DNA of 50,040 nt from Musicola paradisiaca NCPPB 2511 (GCF_000400505.1 NZ_CM001857.1:4560909-4610948), one strand, 5' to 3'. Shown: positions 23,436 to 34,271, counted from the stretch's first letter. A program made the numbers and translations. The notes: a model not told the origin generated them from the letters alone.

Positions 23436-23470
23436 AAAAAAGCCAGCGGGGTTGCCCGGCTGGCTTTTTT
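23436..23470 (+). terminator. atp operon terminator
   Basis: AAAAAAGCCAGC ... GCTGGCTTTTTT, a long stem flanked by A and T tracts; the T tract directly follows the stem. Confidence 0.95.
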
Positions 23471-23814
23471 ATGTCGATGATCCGTCCTGAATAGCGTTGA
23501 CACGTTCCTGGCTTAAATCCCGAGAACGTGATGATGACTGAGTTCAAACACACCCCACATGATTACCCTCTATCTTTTAAAATAGCCGTCGTTGAACAGG
23601 TCTGAGAAGGCAAGATGGCCGAGCCGTCCTTAATGTCAGAATAACGCGGCAGTCGGTCGACCAGGGCGTTTGGGGAACACCGTGAAAATGCCTTTTAGCG
23701 TGCGAAATGAGTCCATTTCTGGGGGAAGAAGATAAAACAATCCTCACTGCGCTGGCGCATGTACGTCTTTGTAGAGATAAATAATCGTACAAAAATAATC
23801 ACGGCCCCCCAAAA
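23471..23814. other. atpC-pelX gap with IS scar
   Basis: Apart from the IS3-type remnant at its left half, the segment about 23700-23810 has no recognisable gene. A 71-residue minus-strand reading at 23577-23792 overlaps the remnant and has no visible merit. Confidence 0.5.
23483..23700 (+). mobile_element. Decayed IS3-family left end with orfA fragment
   Basis: From ATG 23531 (or 23534) the reading gives MTEFKHTPHDYPLSFKIAVV then EQV, stopping at TGA 23603-23605. This resembles the N-terminus of IS3-family OrfA proteins (PLSFKxAVVEQVEKGEM type). After the stop, fragments in shifting frames (EGKM, RGSRST) can be matched to the GEM and QGRST parts of the same family. The sequence about 23483-23530, including GTTGACACGTT, may be the IS left end. 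No OrfB or right end is seen, so this is a scar. It lies between the atp terminator and pelX. Confidence 0.55.
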
Positions 23815-23844
23815 AATAACCCCATGCTAAAACATGGGGTTATT
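23811..23844 (-). terminator. pelX terminator
   Basis: Minus strand: AATAACCCCATG / CATGGGGTTATT, a 12-bp stem with a 6-nt loop, followed by a run of six T. It lies about 40 nt after the pelX stop. Confidence 0.92.
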
Positions 23845-23886
23845 CAATTAGGTGAGACACCTTTTTCTGGGCGTCGGTTTAGCGAA

Positions 23887-26091
23887 TTACTTCTTCTTCA
23901 GAAAATCCCCCAACTGCAGGTTGCCTTTGGCATCGCGGCTAAACGTCTGCGGAACCTGAACTGATTTATAGGCCGCTACCGTGATTTCTTTGCCCTGACT
24001 GTTTACCGAATGACCGTTTTTGATGAAGTAGTTGCTGGCATCGATTCGTCCCACCACTGCATCATCATATTTACCGGGTTTGGTGCGCAGAGAAACGTTG
24101 TTTTTGAAAATCCCTTGTTTTTCCGGGCCGTAATACGGGCTGGGGCGGAAAATGAAGTTAAAGCGTTGGTTATCCAGTGCAATGTTGTTTGAAACTGCCA
24201 GCGCGCCAGGGTTGAAATTATCGGTAAAACCATCCAACTGGTTGCCGATAGCGATGCTGTTTTTCACCTGATGTGCGACCGGCTGGCCTTCGCCACCCAT
24301 TTTGAAACCATTGCTGGTGTTGTTGAGCGCAATGGAGTTCTCGATCACTACAACCCCGTTCGGGCCGTCTTCAATTTTGTTGAACAGATCGAAACCATCG
24401 TCAATGTTGTCATGAGAGAAGGCGCCGCGGATAACGTTGCCTTCGCCGACTCGCATTTTAACGGCGAAACCATCCGCGTTGATTTTGCCCGGATCCTGAT
24501 TGCTGTGTGATTCAGAGTTCAAGATCAGGTTATAGCTTGCCCACAGCGGCTTGCCTACAGCATCAGATGATGCAACCTGAATACCTGTATCGTCACAGTG
24601 GTGGGCGAGAACACGTTCAATACGGTTGTGACTCCCTTCGATGCGGAAGTTTTTCTCGGTAATCTCGATGCCTTTCACATTCCAGTAACTGGCATTGAGT
24701 TTTAAGCCATGAATAACGGCTTTTTTACCTGATACATAAAGATTTTTGTAACCTTTAGCGTGACCGCTGGCACTGACAGGGATTTCAGTTGCGCTGTAGT
24801 CGCCATCGGCCAGCCAGAGCGTTCCGCCAGCGGCCAGCGCATTGATTGCCGTAGATATATCCAGCGGAGACGCCTTGCTGCCTTTGTTGGTCGGCTTACC
24901 GTCCGGAGCGACATAAATGGTCTTTGCATCGGCCAGCGCGATCTTTTCTACGCTGAAAGCCGCTTCCCGAACGGTTTTATCTTCTCCTTCAGTGGGGGTA
25001 TAGACCAGCTTGAAGTCCGATTTTTGTTGGGTCAGTTTTGTCGACAGCGAAAACAAGTCGCCGGCATTGATATTCTGGGCTTTACCCAGCGGTTTGCCGT
25101 CCTGGAACGCCTCCACCGTACCGCGATAGTTCACTCTGGCCTGAAGCTGGTAGGTATCGCTGGCGGACTGCGTCGATGAAGCGACCTGTAGCAGCGGCGT
25201 GTAAGTTTTGGCTGTGAATACCGGCGAAGATGCGGTTTGGGCCGGGCTGGTGGTCAGGCTGGCGTTGCTGACAGTGATTTTGGCATTACGGGACGCGAAA
25301 AATCCAACGTAGTAATAATCCTTGTCCTGACGAGTCACCAGATCTGCGCCTTTAACCGTTTTCGTTACCCATTGATCGCTGCCAGTAGGCGCATAGGCAG
25401 TCACGAACCCTTCGTTGGTGCGCTCCAGCTTCAGGCGGAAGGAAGGTGTCTGCTCCAGATTGATTTTTTCCTGATAACTATTTCGGAAAATCTGCGCACC
25501 CTGATTTCCCCAGGGTTGAGTTACGCCATTACGCACGATCGCCTGCAGTTTCACCTCTGTTTTGGACTTTTTGTCCTGCGTCATGATGGCGTTCATCACC
25601 ATGTTTGATGCGGCAGGAAATTCTTCATAACCCTCTTGCAGCGGATTCTGGCGTGGGACGCCCAACACATCGCGAACCAGCAGACCAGCGCCTTCCTGCG
25701 CCGCCGGTTTAGCATTGTTTTCCGGCCCGAACTGATCAACGGTGACTTCTGATTGCAGAACGAAATTCACGTTGGCAGGCAGACGGGTATAAAAGAAGGT
25801 CAAGCCATCATGCGTGTTGGCGATTTTGCCGCCACGGCTTTCGATGGTGATAGGTGCCGACAAATCGGCTTTATCTTCAGGCGTCAGTTTCTTGCCGTTG
25901 ATGGTGACATCGTTAACGCCTATTTTTTCCGGTAGAACATTGGAAGAAAAATTGACGTCGGTGGACTGGCCGAAAGTGATGCTATGCCAGACCGGTGCTG
26001 CGTTGTTGTCTGCAGCAAATGAAGGACTTGTACCCAGAAGCAGAAAAGAATGAAGGGCGATGGTAATCAACCCGGGAACCCGATATCTCAT
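23887..26091 (-). CDS. pelX: Exopolygalacturonate lyase PelX (PL9 family)
   Basis: 734 aa (about 80 kDa). It cleaves pectate by beta-elimination from chain ends, giving unsaturated digalacturonate that feeds the KDG pathway. An N-terminal signal peptide ends near SPSFAA. A long N-terminal part (to about residue 390) precedes a right-handed beta-helix domain with PL9-type segments such as DDGFDLFNK and NTSNGFKMGGEG, the last with the lysine typical of the PL9 active site. Size and domain plan match the periplasmic PelX of Dickeya rather than the shorter PelL. The ATG at 26091 has GAGGAAACT upstream; 26106 is also in frame. A KdgR box lies 44 nt upstream of the start. Confidence 0.88.
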   Translation of the reverse strand: MRYRVPGLITIALHSFLLLGTSPSFAADNNAAPVWHSITFGQSTDVNFSSNVLPEKIGVNDVTINGKKLTPEDKADLSAPITIESRGGKIANTHDGLTFFYTRLPANVNFVLQSEVTVDQFGPENNAKPAAQEGAGLLVRDVLGVPRQNPLQEGYEEFPAASNMVMNAIMTQDKKSKTEVKLQAIVRNGVTQPWGNQGAQIFRNSYQEKINLEQTPSFRLKLERTNEGFVTAYAPTGSDQWVTKTVKGADLVTRQDKDYYYVGFFASRNAKITVSNASLTTSPAQTASSPVFTAKTYTPLLQVASSTQSASDTYQLQARVNYRGTVEAFQDGKPLGKAQNINAGDLFSLSTKLTQQKSDFKLVYTPTEGEDKTVREAAFSVEKIALADAKTIYVAPDGKPTNKGSKASPLDISTAINALAAGGTLWLADGDYSATEIPVSASGHAKGYKNLYVSGKKAVIHGLKLNASYWNVKGIEITEKNFRIEGSHNRIERVLAHHCDDTGIQVASSDAVGKPLWASYNLILNSESHSNQDPGKINADGFAVKMRVGEGNVIRGAFSHDNIDDGFDLFNKIEDGPNGVVVIENSIALNNTSNGFKMGGEGQPVAHQVKNSIAIGNQLDGFTDNFNPGALAVSNNIALDNQRFNFIFRPSPYYGPEKQGIFKNNVSLRTKPGKYDDAVVGRIDASNYFIKNGHSVNSQGKEITVAAYKSVQVPQTFSRDAKGNLQLGDFLKKK

Positions 26092-26134
26092 AGTTTCCTC
26101 GATCATTATTTGTTATTTGAGAACGTATTATTAC

Positions 26135-26158
26135 AAAAAATGAAACATTGTTTCTTTT
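26135..26158. promoter_or_regulatory. KdgR operator of pelX
   Basis: AAAAAATGAAACATTGTTTCTTTT is written here as two halves, ATGAAACA and TTGTTTC, around a central dyad. It is very close to the known KdgR consensus (AATGAAACANNGTTTCATT). KdgR represses pectinolysis genes until KDG is present. Position relative to the gene fits overlap with the promoter. Confidence 0.9.
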
Positions 26159-26287
26159 GCGTGGCTCACAAACCGAACGCTGTCCGAGATTCCTTAATGG
26201 TTTCTATATACCGAACGGATTTTATGAAACATCATGCAAAACAATGAGATTTACGTTAACGATCGGCGACGGCGGTCGATCGTTATC

Positions 26288-26311
26288 GATATTGCCGCCA
26301 GCGGCAATATC
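26288..26311. repeat. Perfect 11-bp inverted repeat
   Basis: GATATTGCCGC / GCGGCAATATC separated by 2 nt. It could be a regulator site or a hairpin in a glmU leader transcript. No U-tract follows on either strand. Confidence 0.6.
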
Positions 26312-26538
26312 CGTCGATCAGATCTGAGCCCGTTCTTTTTCCAGGCTAACGAACTCAGGGAGAGAGATATCGCCGGACGCCCATTGTTTCAGGGGGGAAT
26401 TGTCGACATTTTTCAGCCGAAATAACTTTTAGTTCGGTATGTTTCGTTGAAAAATATGTAGTAATCCGGTGTGATAACGGGTTTACTTTTGTTCGTCCAT
26501 TTATATGGGACATTACTCTGTTTTTAGTCAGGATGCCT

Positions 26539-27984
26539 ATGTCAAACAGCGCAATGAGCGTGGTGATTCTTGCCGCCGGCAAGGGTACACGCATGTATTC
26601 CGACCTTCCTAAAGTTATTCATCCACTTGCCGGTAAGCCCATGGTTCGACATGTGATTGATGCCGCCATGCAGGTGGGGGCGCAGCGCGTTCATTTGGTT
26701 TACGGCCACGGCGGCGATCAGCTGCGGGAGGCATTGGGCGATACCGGGGTTAACTGGGTTATACAGTCTGAGCAACTGGGTACGGGGCATGCAGTTCAGC
26801 AGGCGGCGGCCGGTTTTGCTGACGATGAGGACATCCTGATTCTGTACGGCGATGTGCCGTTGATCTCTCCGGCGACATTATTGCGTCTGGTTGACGCCAA
26901 ACCGGAAGGGGGTATTGGCCTGCTGACGGTGGAATTGGATGATCCGGCAGGATATGGCCGTATCGTTCGGGAAAACGGTGAAATTGTCGGGATTGTTGAA
27001 CATAAGGACGCCAGCGAGGAGCAGCGCCGGATCAAGGAAATCAATACCGGTATTCTGGTCGCCGGCGGTTGCGATTTGAAGCGCTGGTTGGGCCGGTTAA
27101 GCAATAACAATGTGCAGGGCGAATACTATCTCACCGATATCATTGCGATGGCTTATCAGGAAGGTCGTCGCGTGGCAGCAGTTCATCCGGCGCGTTTGAG
27201 CGAAGTAGAAGGCGTCAATAATCGGTTGCAACTGGCTGCGCTGGAGCGTGTCTTTCAGCATGAACAGGCAGAACGTCTACTGCTTGCCGGCGTAATGTTG
27301 CTTGATCCTTCTCGTTTCGATTTACGCGGCGAGTTGCAGCACGGTCGGGATGTGACTATCGACGCCAATGTCATACTGGAAGGTCGGGTAACGCTTGGCG
27401 ATCGGGTGAAAATCGGTGCGGGTTGCGTGATTCGCGACAGCGTGATTGGCAGTGATTGCGAGATTAGCCCTTATACTGTGGTGGAACAGGCTGAGCTGGC
27501 GGCGCAATGCACTATCGGCCCGTTTGCCCGTTTGCGTCCAGGGGCTGAACTGGGCGAGGGCGCGCATGTCGGCAATTTTGTGGAAATGAAAAAAGCGCGT
27601 CTGGGCAAAGGTTCCAAAGCTGGACATTTGACCTACCTTGGCGATGCGGAAATTGGCGCCGGGGTGAACATTGGCGCAGGCACTATCACCTGTAACTATG
27701 ATGGCGCCAATAAGCATAAAACCGTGATTGGCGATGATGTGTTTGTTGGCTCCGATACCCAACTGGTGGCGCCGGTGACGGTGGCCAACGGCGCCACTAT
27801 TGGCGCAGGAACGACAGTGACCCGCAATGTCGGTGAAAATGAACTGGTCATCAGCCGCGTCAAACAAACACATTTCACGGGCTGGCAGCGCCCGGTGAAG
27901 AAAAATAGCGTGTTTGCCCGTTTATCCGCCATGGCTGTGGTGGCGGGTAAACGGAACGTGGCGGTTCTCAAATTTGATTGGTAG
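26539..27984 (+). CDS. glmU: GlmU, bifunctional UDP-GlcNAc synthesis enzyme, with apparent C-terminal read-through
   Basis: 481 aa as read. The N-terminal uridyltransferase domain ([16 protein letters not shown]) and C-terminal left-handed beta-helix acetyltransferase domain ([14 protein letters not shown] ... [13 protein letters not shown]) are complete. They make GlcN-1-P to GlcNAc-1-P to UDP-GlcNAc. E. coli GlmU is 456 aa and ends RPVKKK. Here the sequence GTGAAGAAAAATAGC lacks one A, so the TAG at 27906-27908 is out of frame and 26 extra residues (from N-S-V-F-A-R) are added. The start at 26539 is preferred over 26533 because AGGA at 26530-26533 precedes it. Confidence 0.93.
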   Translation: MSNSAMSVVILAAGKGTRMYSDLPKVIHPLAGKPMVRHVIDAAMQVGAQRVHLVYGHGGDQLREALGDTGVNWVIQSEQLGTGHAVQQAAAGFADDEDILILYGDVPLISPATLLRLVDAKPEGGIGLLTVELDDPAGYGRIVRENGEIVGIVEHKDASEEQRRIKEINTGILVAGGCDLKRWLGRLSNNNVQGEYYLTDIIAMAYQEGRRVAAVHPARLSEVEGVNNRLQLAALERVFQHEQAERLLLAGVMLLDPSRFDLRGELQHGRDVTIDANVILEGRVTLGDRVKIGAGCVIRDSVIGSDCEISPYTVVEQAELAAQCTIGPFARLRPGAELGEGAHVGNFVEMKKARLGKGSKAGHLTYLGDAEIGAGVNIGAGTITCNYDGANKHKTVIGDDVFVGSDTQLVAPVTVANGATIGAGTTVTRNVGENELVISRVKQTHFTGWQRPVKKNSVFARLSAMAVVAGKRNVAVLKFDW

Positions 27985-28015
27985 TGGCTTGAGCGACGAT
28001 AGCCCGGTCAGGGCG

Positions 28016-28054
28016 TTTTTGTTCTGTATTCGGCGGACGAGTACAGAACAAAAA
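28016..28054. other. glmU-glmS intergenic hairpin
   Basis: A 13-bp perfect inverted repeat, TTTTTGTTCTGTA / TACAGAACAAAAA, around a 13-nt loop. In E. coli the glmU-glmS gap is where the joint mRNA is processed and where the sRNA GlmZ activates glmS. This hairpin could mark processing or limit read-through; the U-tract is inside the stem, so termination would be weak. Confidence 0.65.
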
Positions 28055-28126
28055 TACAATATCCCCACTCTACCCGGCTCGGGGAACCCGGAATTAACCG
28101 GAACTATCAGGTCTAAAGACATCATA

Positions 28127-28143
28127 GTGACACAATATGTCAC
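28127..28143 (+). promoter_or_regulatory. glmS leader stem-loop
   Basis: GTGACA / TGTCAC with a 5-nt loop, ending 19 nt before the glmS ATG and just upstream of the AGGA ribosome-binding site. This is where an sRNA-controlled leader structure is expected for glmS; pairing with GlmZ is inferred, not shown. Confidence 0.45.
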
Positions 28144-28162
28144 ATCTACAGGAATACAACCG

Positions 28163-29998
28163 ATGTGTGGAATTGTAGGCGCAGTTGCGCAACGAGATAT
28201 TGCCGAGATCCTGCTGGAGGGGTTACGTCGCCTTGAGTACCGTGGCTATGACTCTGCTGGCCTGGCAGTCGTAAATAGTGAGGGGCGGGTGTCCCGTTTA
28301 CGTCGTCTGGGGAAAGTTCAGGTGCTGGCCGAGGCGGTACAAGATCATCCGTTGTCAGGGGGAACTGGGATTGCTCATACCCGCTGGGCGACGCATGGCG
28401 AGCCGTCCGAGCAGAACGCTCACCCGCATGTATCCGAACATATCACCGTGGTGCATAACGGTATTATTGAGAACCACGAATCGCTGCGAGAGCTGTTGGT
28501 TTCCCGTGGTTATCATTTTGTTTCTGAAACAGATACCGAAGTAGTGGCCCATCTGGTGCATTGGGAACAGCAACAGAACGGGGGCTCTCTACGGGATGTC
28601 GTCCTGCGCGTGATCGCGCAGTTGCGTGGTGCATATGGCATGGTGCTGATGGACTGCCGTGATCCCAACGTATTGGTGGCGGCGCGCTCTGGCAGTCCGT
28701 TGGTGATTGGTCGCGGCGTTGGTGAAAACTTTATTGCCTCCGATCAACTGGCGCTGCTGCCGGTTACTCGTCGTTTTATCTTTCTGGAAGAGGGCGATAT
28801 CGCCGAAGTTACTCGCCGCACGGTGAGTATCGTTAACCGTCAAGGGCAGGACGTCAAACGCGAAGAGATCGAATCGAACGTGCAGTATGACGCTGGCGAC
28901 AAAGGCGCTTACCGTCACTACATGCAGAAAGAGATCTTTGAGCAGCCGATGGCTATCAAGAATACGCTGGAAGGGCGTTTCAGCCATGGTGAAATCAATC
29001 TGTCTGAGCTGGGGCCGCAGGCGGATGCCCTGCTGGCGAAAGTACAGCATATTCAAATTATTGCCTGTGGTACGTCTTACAATGCCGGTATGGTGTCGCG
29101 GTATTGGTTTGAGTCGCTGGCCGGTATTCCCTGTGATGTGGAAATCGCCTCGGAATTCCGTTACCGCAAACCGGCAGTGCGCGCCAACAGTTTGATGATC
29201 ACCCTGTCTCAGTCCGGTGAAACTGCCGATACGCTGGCGGCGCTGCGTTTGTCGAAAGAACTGGGGTATCTGGGATCGCTGGCGATTTGCAACGTGGCGG
29301 GTTCATCCCTGGTGCGTGAGTCCGATCTGTCGTTGATGACCCGCGCAGGCGCTGAAATCGGTGTGGCGTCTACCAAGGCATTTACGACTCAGTTGACGGT
29401 GTTACTGTTGCTGGTGGCGCGTGTTGGCCGTCTGCGTGGAATGGATGCCGGCATCGAGCAGGATATCGTACATGCTTTGCAGGCCTTACCGGCGCGCATT
29501 GAACAGATGTTATCTCAGGACAAGCTGATTGAAGCGCTGGCGGAAGGTTTCTCCGACAAGCATCATGCGCTGTTCCTGGGGCGCGGCGACCAGTACCCGA
29601 TCGCGATGGAAGGGGCGCTGAAGCTGAAGGAGATTTCCTATATCCATGCGGAAGCCTATGCGGCAGGCGAGTTGAAACATGGCCCGCTGGCGCTGATCGA
29701 CGCCGATATGCCGGTGGTGGTGGTGGCGCCGAATAACGATCTGTTGGAAAAATTGAAATCCAACATCGAAGAAGTCCGCGCCCGGGGTGGGGAACTGTAC
29801 GTGTTTGCCGATGAGGACGCCGGCTTCACCTCGGACAGCGAGCTGATGAAGATCATTCAGTTGCCGCATGTGGAAGACATGATTGCGCCGATCTTTTATA
29901 CCGTACCGTTGCAGTTGCTGTCTTATCATGTGGCGTTGATCAAAGGGACGGACGTTGACCAACCCCGTAATCTGGCGAAATCGGTGACAGTGGAGTAA
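28163..29998 (+). CDS. glmS: Glutamine-fructose-6-phosphate aminotransferase GlmS
   Basis: 611 aa (609 in E. coli). It makes glucosamine 6-phosphate from fructose 6-phosphate and glutamine, the first committed step to peptidoglycan and LPS amino sugars. The N-terminal glutaminase begins MCGIVGA, with catalytic Cys after the start Met. Two SIS isomerase domains follow ([30 protein letters not shown]), ending in KSVTVE. The ATG at 28163 is fixed by the need for Cys at position 2. It follows glmU after 178 nt and is followed by a terminator. Confidence 0.97.
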   Translation: MCGIVGAVAQRDIAEILLEGLRRLEYRGYDSAGLAVVNSEGRVSRLRRLGKVQVLAEAVQDHPLSGGTGIAHTRWATHGEPSEQNAHPHVSEHITVVHNGIIENHESLRELLVSRGYHFVSETDTEVVAHLVHWEQQQNGGSLRDVVLRVIAQLRGAYGMVLMDCRDPNVLVAARSGSPLVIGRGVGENFIASDQLALLPVTRRFIFLEEGDIAEVTRRTVSIVNRQGQDVKREEIESNVQYDAGDKGAYRHYMQKEIFEQPMAIKNTLEGRFSHGEINLSELGPQADALLAKVQHIQIIACGTSYNAGMVSRYWFESLAGIPCDVEIASEFRYRKPAVRANSLMITLSQSGETADTLAALRLSKELGYLGSLAICNVAGSSLVRESDLSLMTRAGAEIGVASTKAFTTQLTVLLLLVARVGRLRGMDAGIEQDIVHALQALPARIEQMLSQDKLIEALAEGFSDKHHALFLGRGDQYPIAMEGALKLKEISYIHAEAYAAGELKHGPLALIDADMPVVVVAPNNDLLEKLKSNIEEVRARGGELYVFADEDAGFTSDSELMKIIQLPHVEDMIAPIFYTVPLQLLSYHVALIKGTDVDQPRNLAKSVTVE

Positions 29999-30075
29999 CC
30001 GATTTTTGAAGGGTACTGCTGACTGTACCGTGTCAGGGTAAATGGCAGTGTTTATTCCTGATCGTTAACTCAAAC

Positions 30076-30111
30076 CTCCTGTCATCATATGCATGCGCAG
30101 GAGGTTTTTTT
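30076..30111 (+). terminator. glmS terminator
   Basis: CCTCCTG ... CAGGAGG stem with a 14-nt loop, followed by TTTTTTT. Confidence 0.88.
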
Positions 30112-30293
30112 ATGGTTGTTCTCACTGGATAAGCGACAAAAATAAAAGCGGCGTTATCAATGGAAAGGCTATCATTCCTGGTGGTGGTTATTTTTATAAC
30201 ATTATGTTTTTATTTGTTTTAATGGTTTATCTCGCTACAGGTTTCACCTTCCATCACCGGGAGGTTTACGGCTCATTACACCGTCCTTTCTCT

Positions 30294-30316
30294 GTGTGTC
30301 ATAAAACCGTCACACT
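30294..30316 (+). promoter_or_regulatory. Pho box of pstS
   Basis: GTGTGTCATAAAACCGTCACA fits the two 11-bp direct-repeat plan of PhoB sites (CTGTCATAAAACTGTCA type) and is 110 bp upstream of pstS. A further TTTTAGTGTCACTAAA follows and may be a second PhoB unit. Confidence 0.8.
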
Positions 30317-30425
30317 TCATACATTTTAGTGTCACTAAATTGACCTATTTTCTCCACCAGCAAACTACACTCTGATTAAACAATAGCTCCGGGTCTACAC
30401 GCCTACGTATCCCACAGGAGGGATT

Positions 30426-31466
30426 ATGAAACTCATGCGTACCACTGTTGCCAGTATTGTTGCTGCAAGCCTTTCTCTGACTGCGGTTTCTGCTTTTGCT
30501 GCAGCAAACCTCACTGGCGCAGGTGCGACATTCCCCGCTCCGGTTTATGCCAAGTGGGCTGATTCCTACGAAAAAGAAACGGGTAATAAGGTTAACTATC
30601 AGGGCATCGGTTCTTCCGGCGGCGTAAAACAAATCACCGCCAAAACCGTTGACTTTGGTGCTTCCGATGCGCCGCTGGCTGATGACAAACTGGCTCAGGA
30701 CGGCCTGTTCCAGTTTCCGACTGTGATTGGCGGTATCGTTCTGGCGGTCAACCTGCCGGGCGTGAAAGCGGGTGAACTGACGCTGGATGGCAAAACGCTG
30801 GGTGATATCTACCTGGGCAACATCAAGAAATGGAACGATGCGGCGATTGCCAAACTGAACCCGGGCGTAAAACTGCCGGATCAGGATATCGCTGTGGTGC
30901 GCCGTGCCGACGGTTCCGGTACTTCCTACGTATTCACCAGCTATCTGGCTAAGGTCAATGCCGAGTGGAAAGAGAAGATTGGCGCGGGCAACACCGTAAA
31001 CTGGCCGACTGGTCTGGGCGGTAAAGGCAACGACGGCATCGCGGCTTTCGTTCAACGTCTGCCGGGCGCCATCGGTTATGTGGAATATGCCTACGCCAAA
31101 CAGAACAATTTGACCTATACCAAACTGATCTCTGCCGATGGCAAAGCAGTGAGCCCGACCGGCGTCACGTTCAGCAATGCCGCCAAGGGCGTTGACTGGA
31201 GCAAATCCTTCGCTCAAGACCTGACCAACCAGAAAGGCGCGGATGTATGGCCGATCACCTCAACCACCTTCATCCTGCTGCAAAAAGAGCAGAGTAAGCC
31301 GGAGCAGGGCACGGAAGTGCTGAAATTCTTCGACTGGGCCTACAACAAGGGCGGCGATCAGGCGGTTGCGCTGGATTACGCGACACTGCCGAAAGAGGTG
31401 GTATCTCAGGTGCGCGCTGCATGGAAAACCCAAATCAAGGATAGCAGCGGTAAGCCTCTGTACTGA
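30426..31466 (+). CDS. pstS: Periplasmic phosphate-binding protein PstS
   Basis: 346 aa, same as E. coli. The signal peptide ends at [13 protein letters not shown]. The mature protein starts with the phosphate-binding loop [14 protein letters not shown] and has the [13 protein letters not shown] segment that also contacts phosphate. It delivers Pi to PstCAB and is normally strongly induced by PhoB at low phosphate. A hairpin after the gene separates it from pstC. Confidence 0.97.
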   Translation: MKLMRTTVASIVAASLSLTAVSAFAAANLTGAGATFPAPVYAKWADSYEKETGNKVNYQGIGSSGGVKQITAKTVDFGASDAPLADDKLAQDGLFQFPTVIGGIVLAVNLPGVKAGELTLDGKTLGDIYLGNIKKWNDAAIAKLNPGVKLPDQDIAVVRRADGSGTSYVFTSYLAKVNAEWKEKIGAGNTVNWPTGLGGKGNDGIAAFVQRLPGAIGYVEYAYAKQNNLTYTKLISADGKAVSPTGVTFSNAAKGVDWSKSFAQDLTNQKGADVWPITSTTFILLQKEQSKPEQGTEVLKFFDWAYNKGGDQAVALDYATLPKEVVSQVRAAWKTQIKDSSGKPLY

Positions 31467-31502
31467 TTCTGACGGACGCGACAGGGTTGTTAGGTAAGTC
31501 AC

Positions 31503-31537
31503 AGGGGCGGATAAACCGAAAAGGGGTATCCGCCTCT
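31503..31537 (+). other. pstS-pstC intergenic stem-loop
   Basis: An 11-bp stem with one G-U (AGGGGCGGATA / TATCCGCCTCT) and a 13-nt loop. There is no U-tract; it probably protects the abundant pstS mRNA or lowers pstC expression. Confidence 0.65.
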
Positions 31538-31582
31538 GAAACGCTTGGGGGGGAAACCCCATATTGGAAAGAAGAGAGACGT

Positions 31583-32542
31583 ATGGCTGAATACAAGCCA
31601 ACCATTACTCCTCCGGGAAAACAGGGCGATATGATTTTTAGCGCGCTGGTCAGATTGGCGGCGTTATTGACGCTGCTGCTGCTGGGCGGAATTATCGTTT
31701 CCCTGATTTTTGCTTCCTGGCCGAGTATCAAAACCTTCGGGCTATCGTTCCTGTGGACCAAAGAGTGGGACGCCCCCGCCGGGCAGTTCGGCGCACTGGT
31801 GCCTATCTACGGTACGCTGGTGACATCGTTGATTGCGTTGATCATCGCCATTCCCATCAGTTTCGGCATCGCTCTGTTTCTGACTGAACTGGCGCCGGGC
31901 TGGCTGAAGCGCCCGTTGGGCGTGGCCATTGAGCTGCTGGCGGCAATTCCCAGCATCGTTTACGGCATGTGGGGGCTGTTCGTCTTCGCGCCGCTGTTCG
32001 CTAAATATTTTCAACAACCGGTTGGCAACGTACTTTCCAGCATCCCGCTGGTGGGATCGCTGTTTTCCGGCCCGGCCTTCGGCATCGGCATTCTGGCCGC
32101 TGGGGTCATTTTGGCCATCATGATCATTCCTTACATCGCTGCGGTGATGCGTGATGTGTTCGAGCAGACGCCGGTAATGATGAAAGAGTCGGCCTATGGC
32201 ATCGGTTGCACCACCTGGGAAGTGATTTGGCACATCGTACTGCCGTTCACCAAAAACGGGGTGATTGGCGGCGTCATGTTGGGATTGGGGCGCGCGCTCG
32301 GTGAAACCATGGCGGTGACTTTTATCATCGGCAACACCTACCAACTGGACAGTATCTCGCTATACATGCCGGGTAATAGCATCACCTCGGCGCTGGCTAA
32401 TGAATTCGCTGAGGCGGATACCGGTCTGCATACCGCCGCGTTGATGGAACTGGGGCTGATTCTGTTCGTGATCACCTTTATCGTGCTGGCGTGTTCGAAG
32501 TTAATGATCATGCGTCTGGCGAAAAATGAAGGAACGCGATGA
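31583..32542 (+). CDS. pstC: Phosphate ABC transporter permease PstC
   Basis: 319 aa, same as E. coli. It is one of two inner-membrane permeases of the high-affinity Pi importer, with about six transmembrane segments and the EAA-like loop [20 protein letters not shown]. The ATG at 31583 has GAGAG 4 nt upstream; an upstream in-frame start at 31487 would run through the intergenic hairpin and is rejected. Its last four bases overlap pstA (ATGA). Confidence 0.96.
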   Translation: MAEYKPTITPPGKQGDMIFSALVRLAALLTLLLLGGIIVSLIFASWPSIKTFGLSFLWTKEWDAPAGQFGALVPIYGTLVTSLIALIIAIPISFGIALFLTELAPGWLKRPLGVAIELLAAIPSIVYGMWGLFVFAPLFAKYFQQPVGNVLSSIPLVGSLFSGPAFGIGILAAGVILAIMIIPYIAAVMRDVFEQTPVMMKESAYGIGCTTWEVIWHIVLPFTKNGVIGGVMLGLGRALGETMAVTFIIGNTYQLDSISLYMPGNSITSALANEFAEADTGLHTAALMELGLILFVITFIVLACSKLMIMRLAKNEGTR

Positions 32543-33429
32543 TGGCATCGATTGGCATTGAAAATAGCGCCGAAGTGGCGCAAACGCGCCGCAAAATGCA
32601 GGCCTGGCGGCGGCAGAAGAACCGTATCGCGCTGTGTATGTCCATGCTGACCATGGCCTTTGGGTTGTTCTGGCTTATCTGGATTCTGTTTTCCACCCTG
32701 ACCAAAGGGGTGGACGGTATGACGCTGTCGTTGTTTACCGAAATGACACCACCGCCCAATACGGCGGGCGGCGGTCTGGCGAATGCCATCGTCGGCAGTG
32801 GGCTGCTGATCCTGTGGGCGACGCTGTTCGGTACGCCGCTGGGGATCCTGGCCGGCGTCTATCTGGCGGAGTATGGCCGCAAATCGCTGATTGCCGAAGT
32901 CATCCGCTTTATCAACGATATTCTGCTGTCGGCGCCGTCCATCGTGGTCGGGTTGTTCGTCTATACCCTGGTCGTGGCCAAAATGGAGCATTTCTCCGGT
33001 TGGGCCGGGGTGATTGCGCTGGCGTTGTTGCAGGTGCCGATCGTGATTCGTACCACGGAAAACATGCTCAAACTGGTACCGGACAGCCTGCGTGAAGCGG
33101 CTTATGCGCTGGGGACGCCGAAGTGGAAGATGATTTCCGCCATCACGCTGAAAGCGTCGGTGTCTGGGATTCTCACCGGGGTGTTGCTGGCGGTGGCGCG
33201 TATCGCCGGTGAAACGGCGCCGCTGCTGTTCACCTCGTTGTCGAACCAGTTCTGGAGCACGGATCTGATGTATCCGATCGCCAACCTGCCGGTCACTATC
33301 TTCAAGTTTGCTATGAGCCCGTTCAAGGAGTGGCAGGGGCTGGCCTGGGCAGGCGTATTGTTGATTACCCTGTGTGTGCTGCTGCTGAATATTCTGGCGC
33401 GCGTGCTGTTTGCCAATAAAAAATATTGA
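32539..33429 (+). CDS. pstA: Phosphate ABC transporter permease PstA
   Basis: 296 aa, same as E. coli. Second permease, with about six hydrophobic segments and the EAA loop [18 protein letters not shown]. It is translationally coupled to pstC by a 4-nt ATGA overlap and pairs with PstC in the membrane. Confidence 0.96.
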   Translation: MMASIGIENSAEVAQTRRKMQAWRRQKNRIALCMSMLTMAFGLFWLIWILFSTLTKGVDGMTLSLFTEMTPPPNTAGGGLANAIVGSGLLILWATLFGTPLGILAGVYLAEYGRKSLIAEVIRFINDILLSAPSIVVGLFVYTLVVAKMEHFSGWAGVIALALLQVPIVIRTTENMLKLVPDSLREAAYALGTPKWKMISAITLKASVSGILTGVLLAVARIAGETAPLLFTSLSNQFWSTDLMYPIANLPVTIFKFAMSPFKEWQGLAWAGVLLITLCVLLLNILARVLFANKKY

Positions 33430-33439
33430 TGATTTTTAA

Positions 33440-34258
<819 letters not shown>

Positions 34259-34271
34259 TTACGGGAGTACC

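Larger units (their letters stand above)
26092..26538. other. pelX-glmU divergent intergenic region
   Basis: It contains the pelX control region on the left, a 24-nt perfect hairpin at 26288-26311, and presumably the glmU promoter near 26480-26515 (TTTACT and TATGGG, 16 bp apart, weak). A 63-residue reading at 26234-26425 is dominated by the palindromic sequence and is not convincing. Confidence 0.5.
29999..30425. other. glmS-pstS intergenic region
   Basis: It holds the glmS terminator at the left and the Pho box and pstS promoter at the right. The middle (about 30115-30285) shows no gene. A 78-residue reading at 30093-30329 starts in the terminator and is not supported. Confidence 0.6.

Noticed and set aside
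26234-26425. 63-codon frame upstream of glmU
   Set aside because: Mostly made of the perfect hairpin and flanking palindromic sequence; no family match seen.
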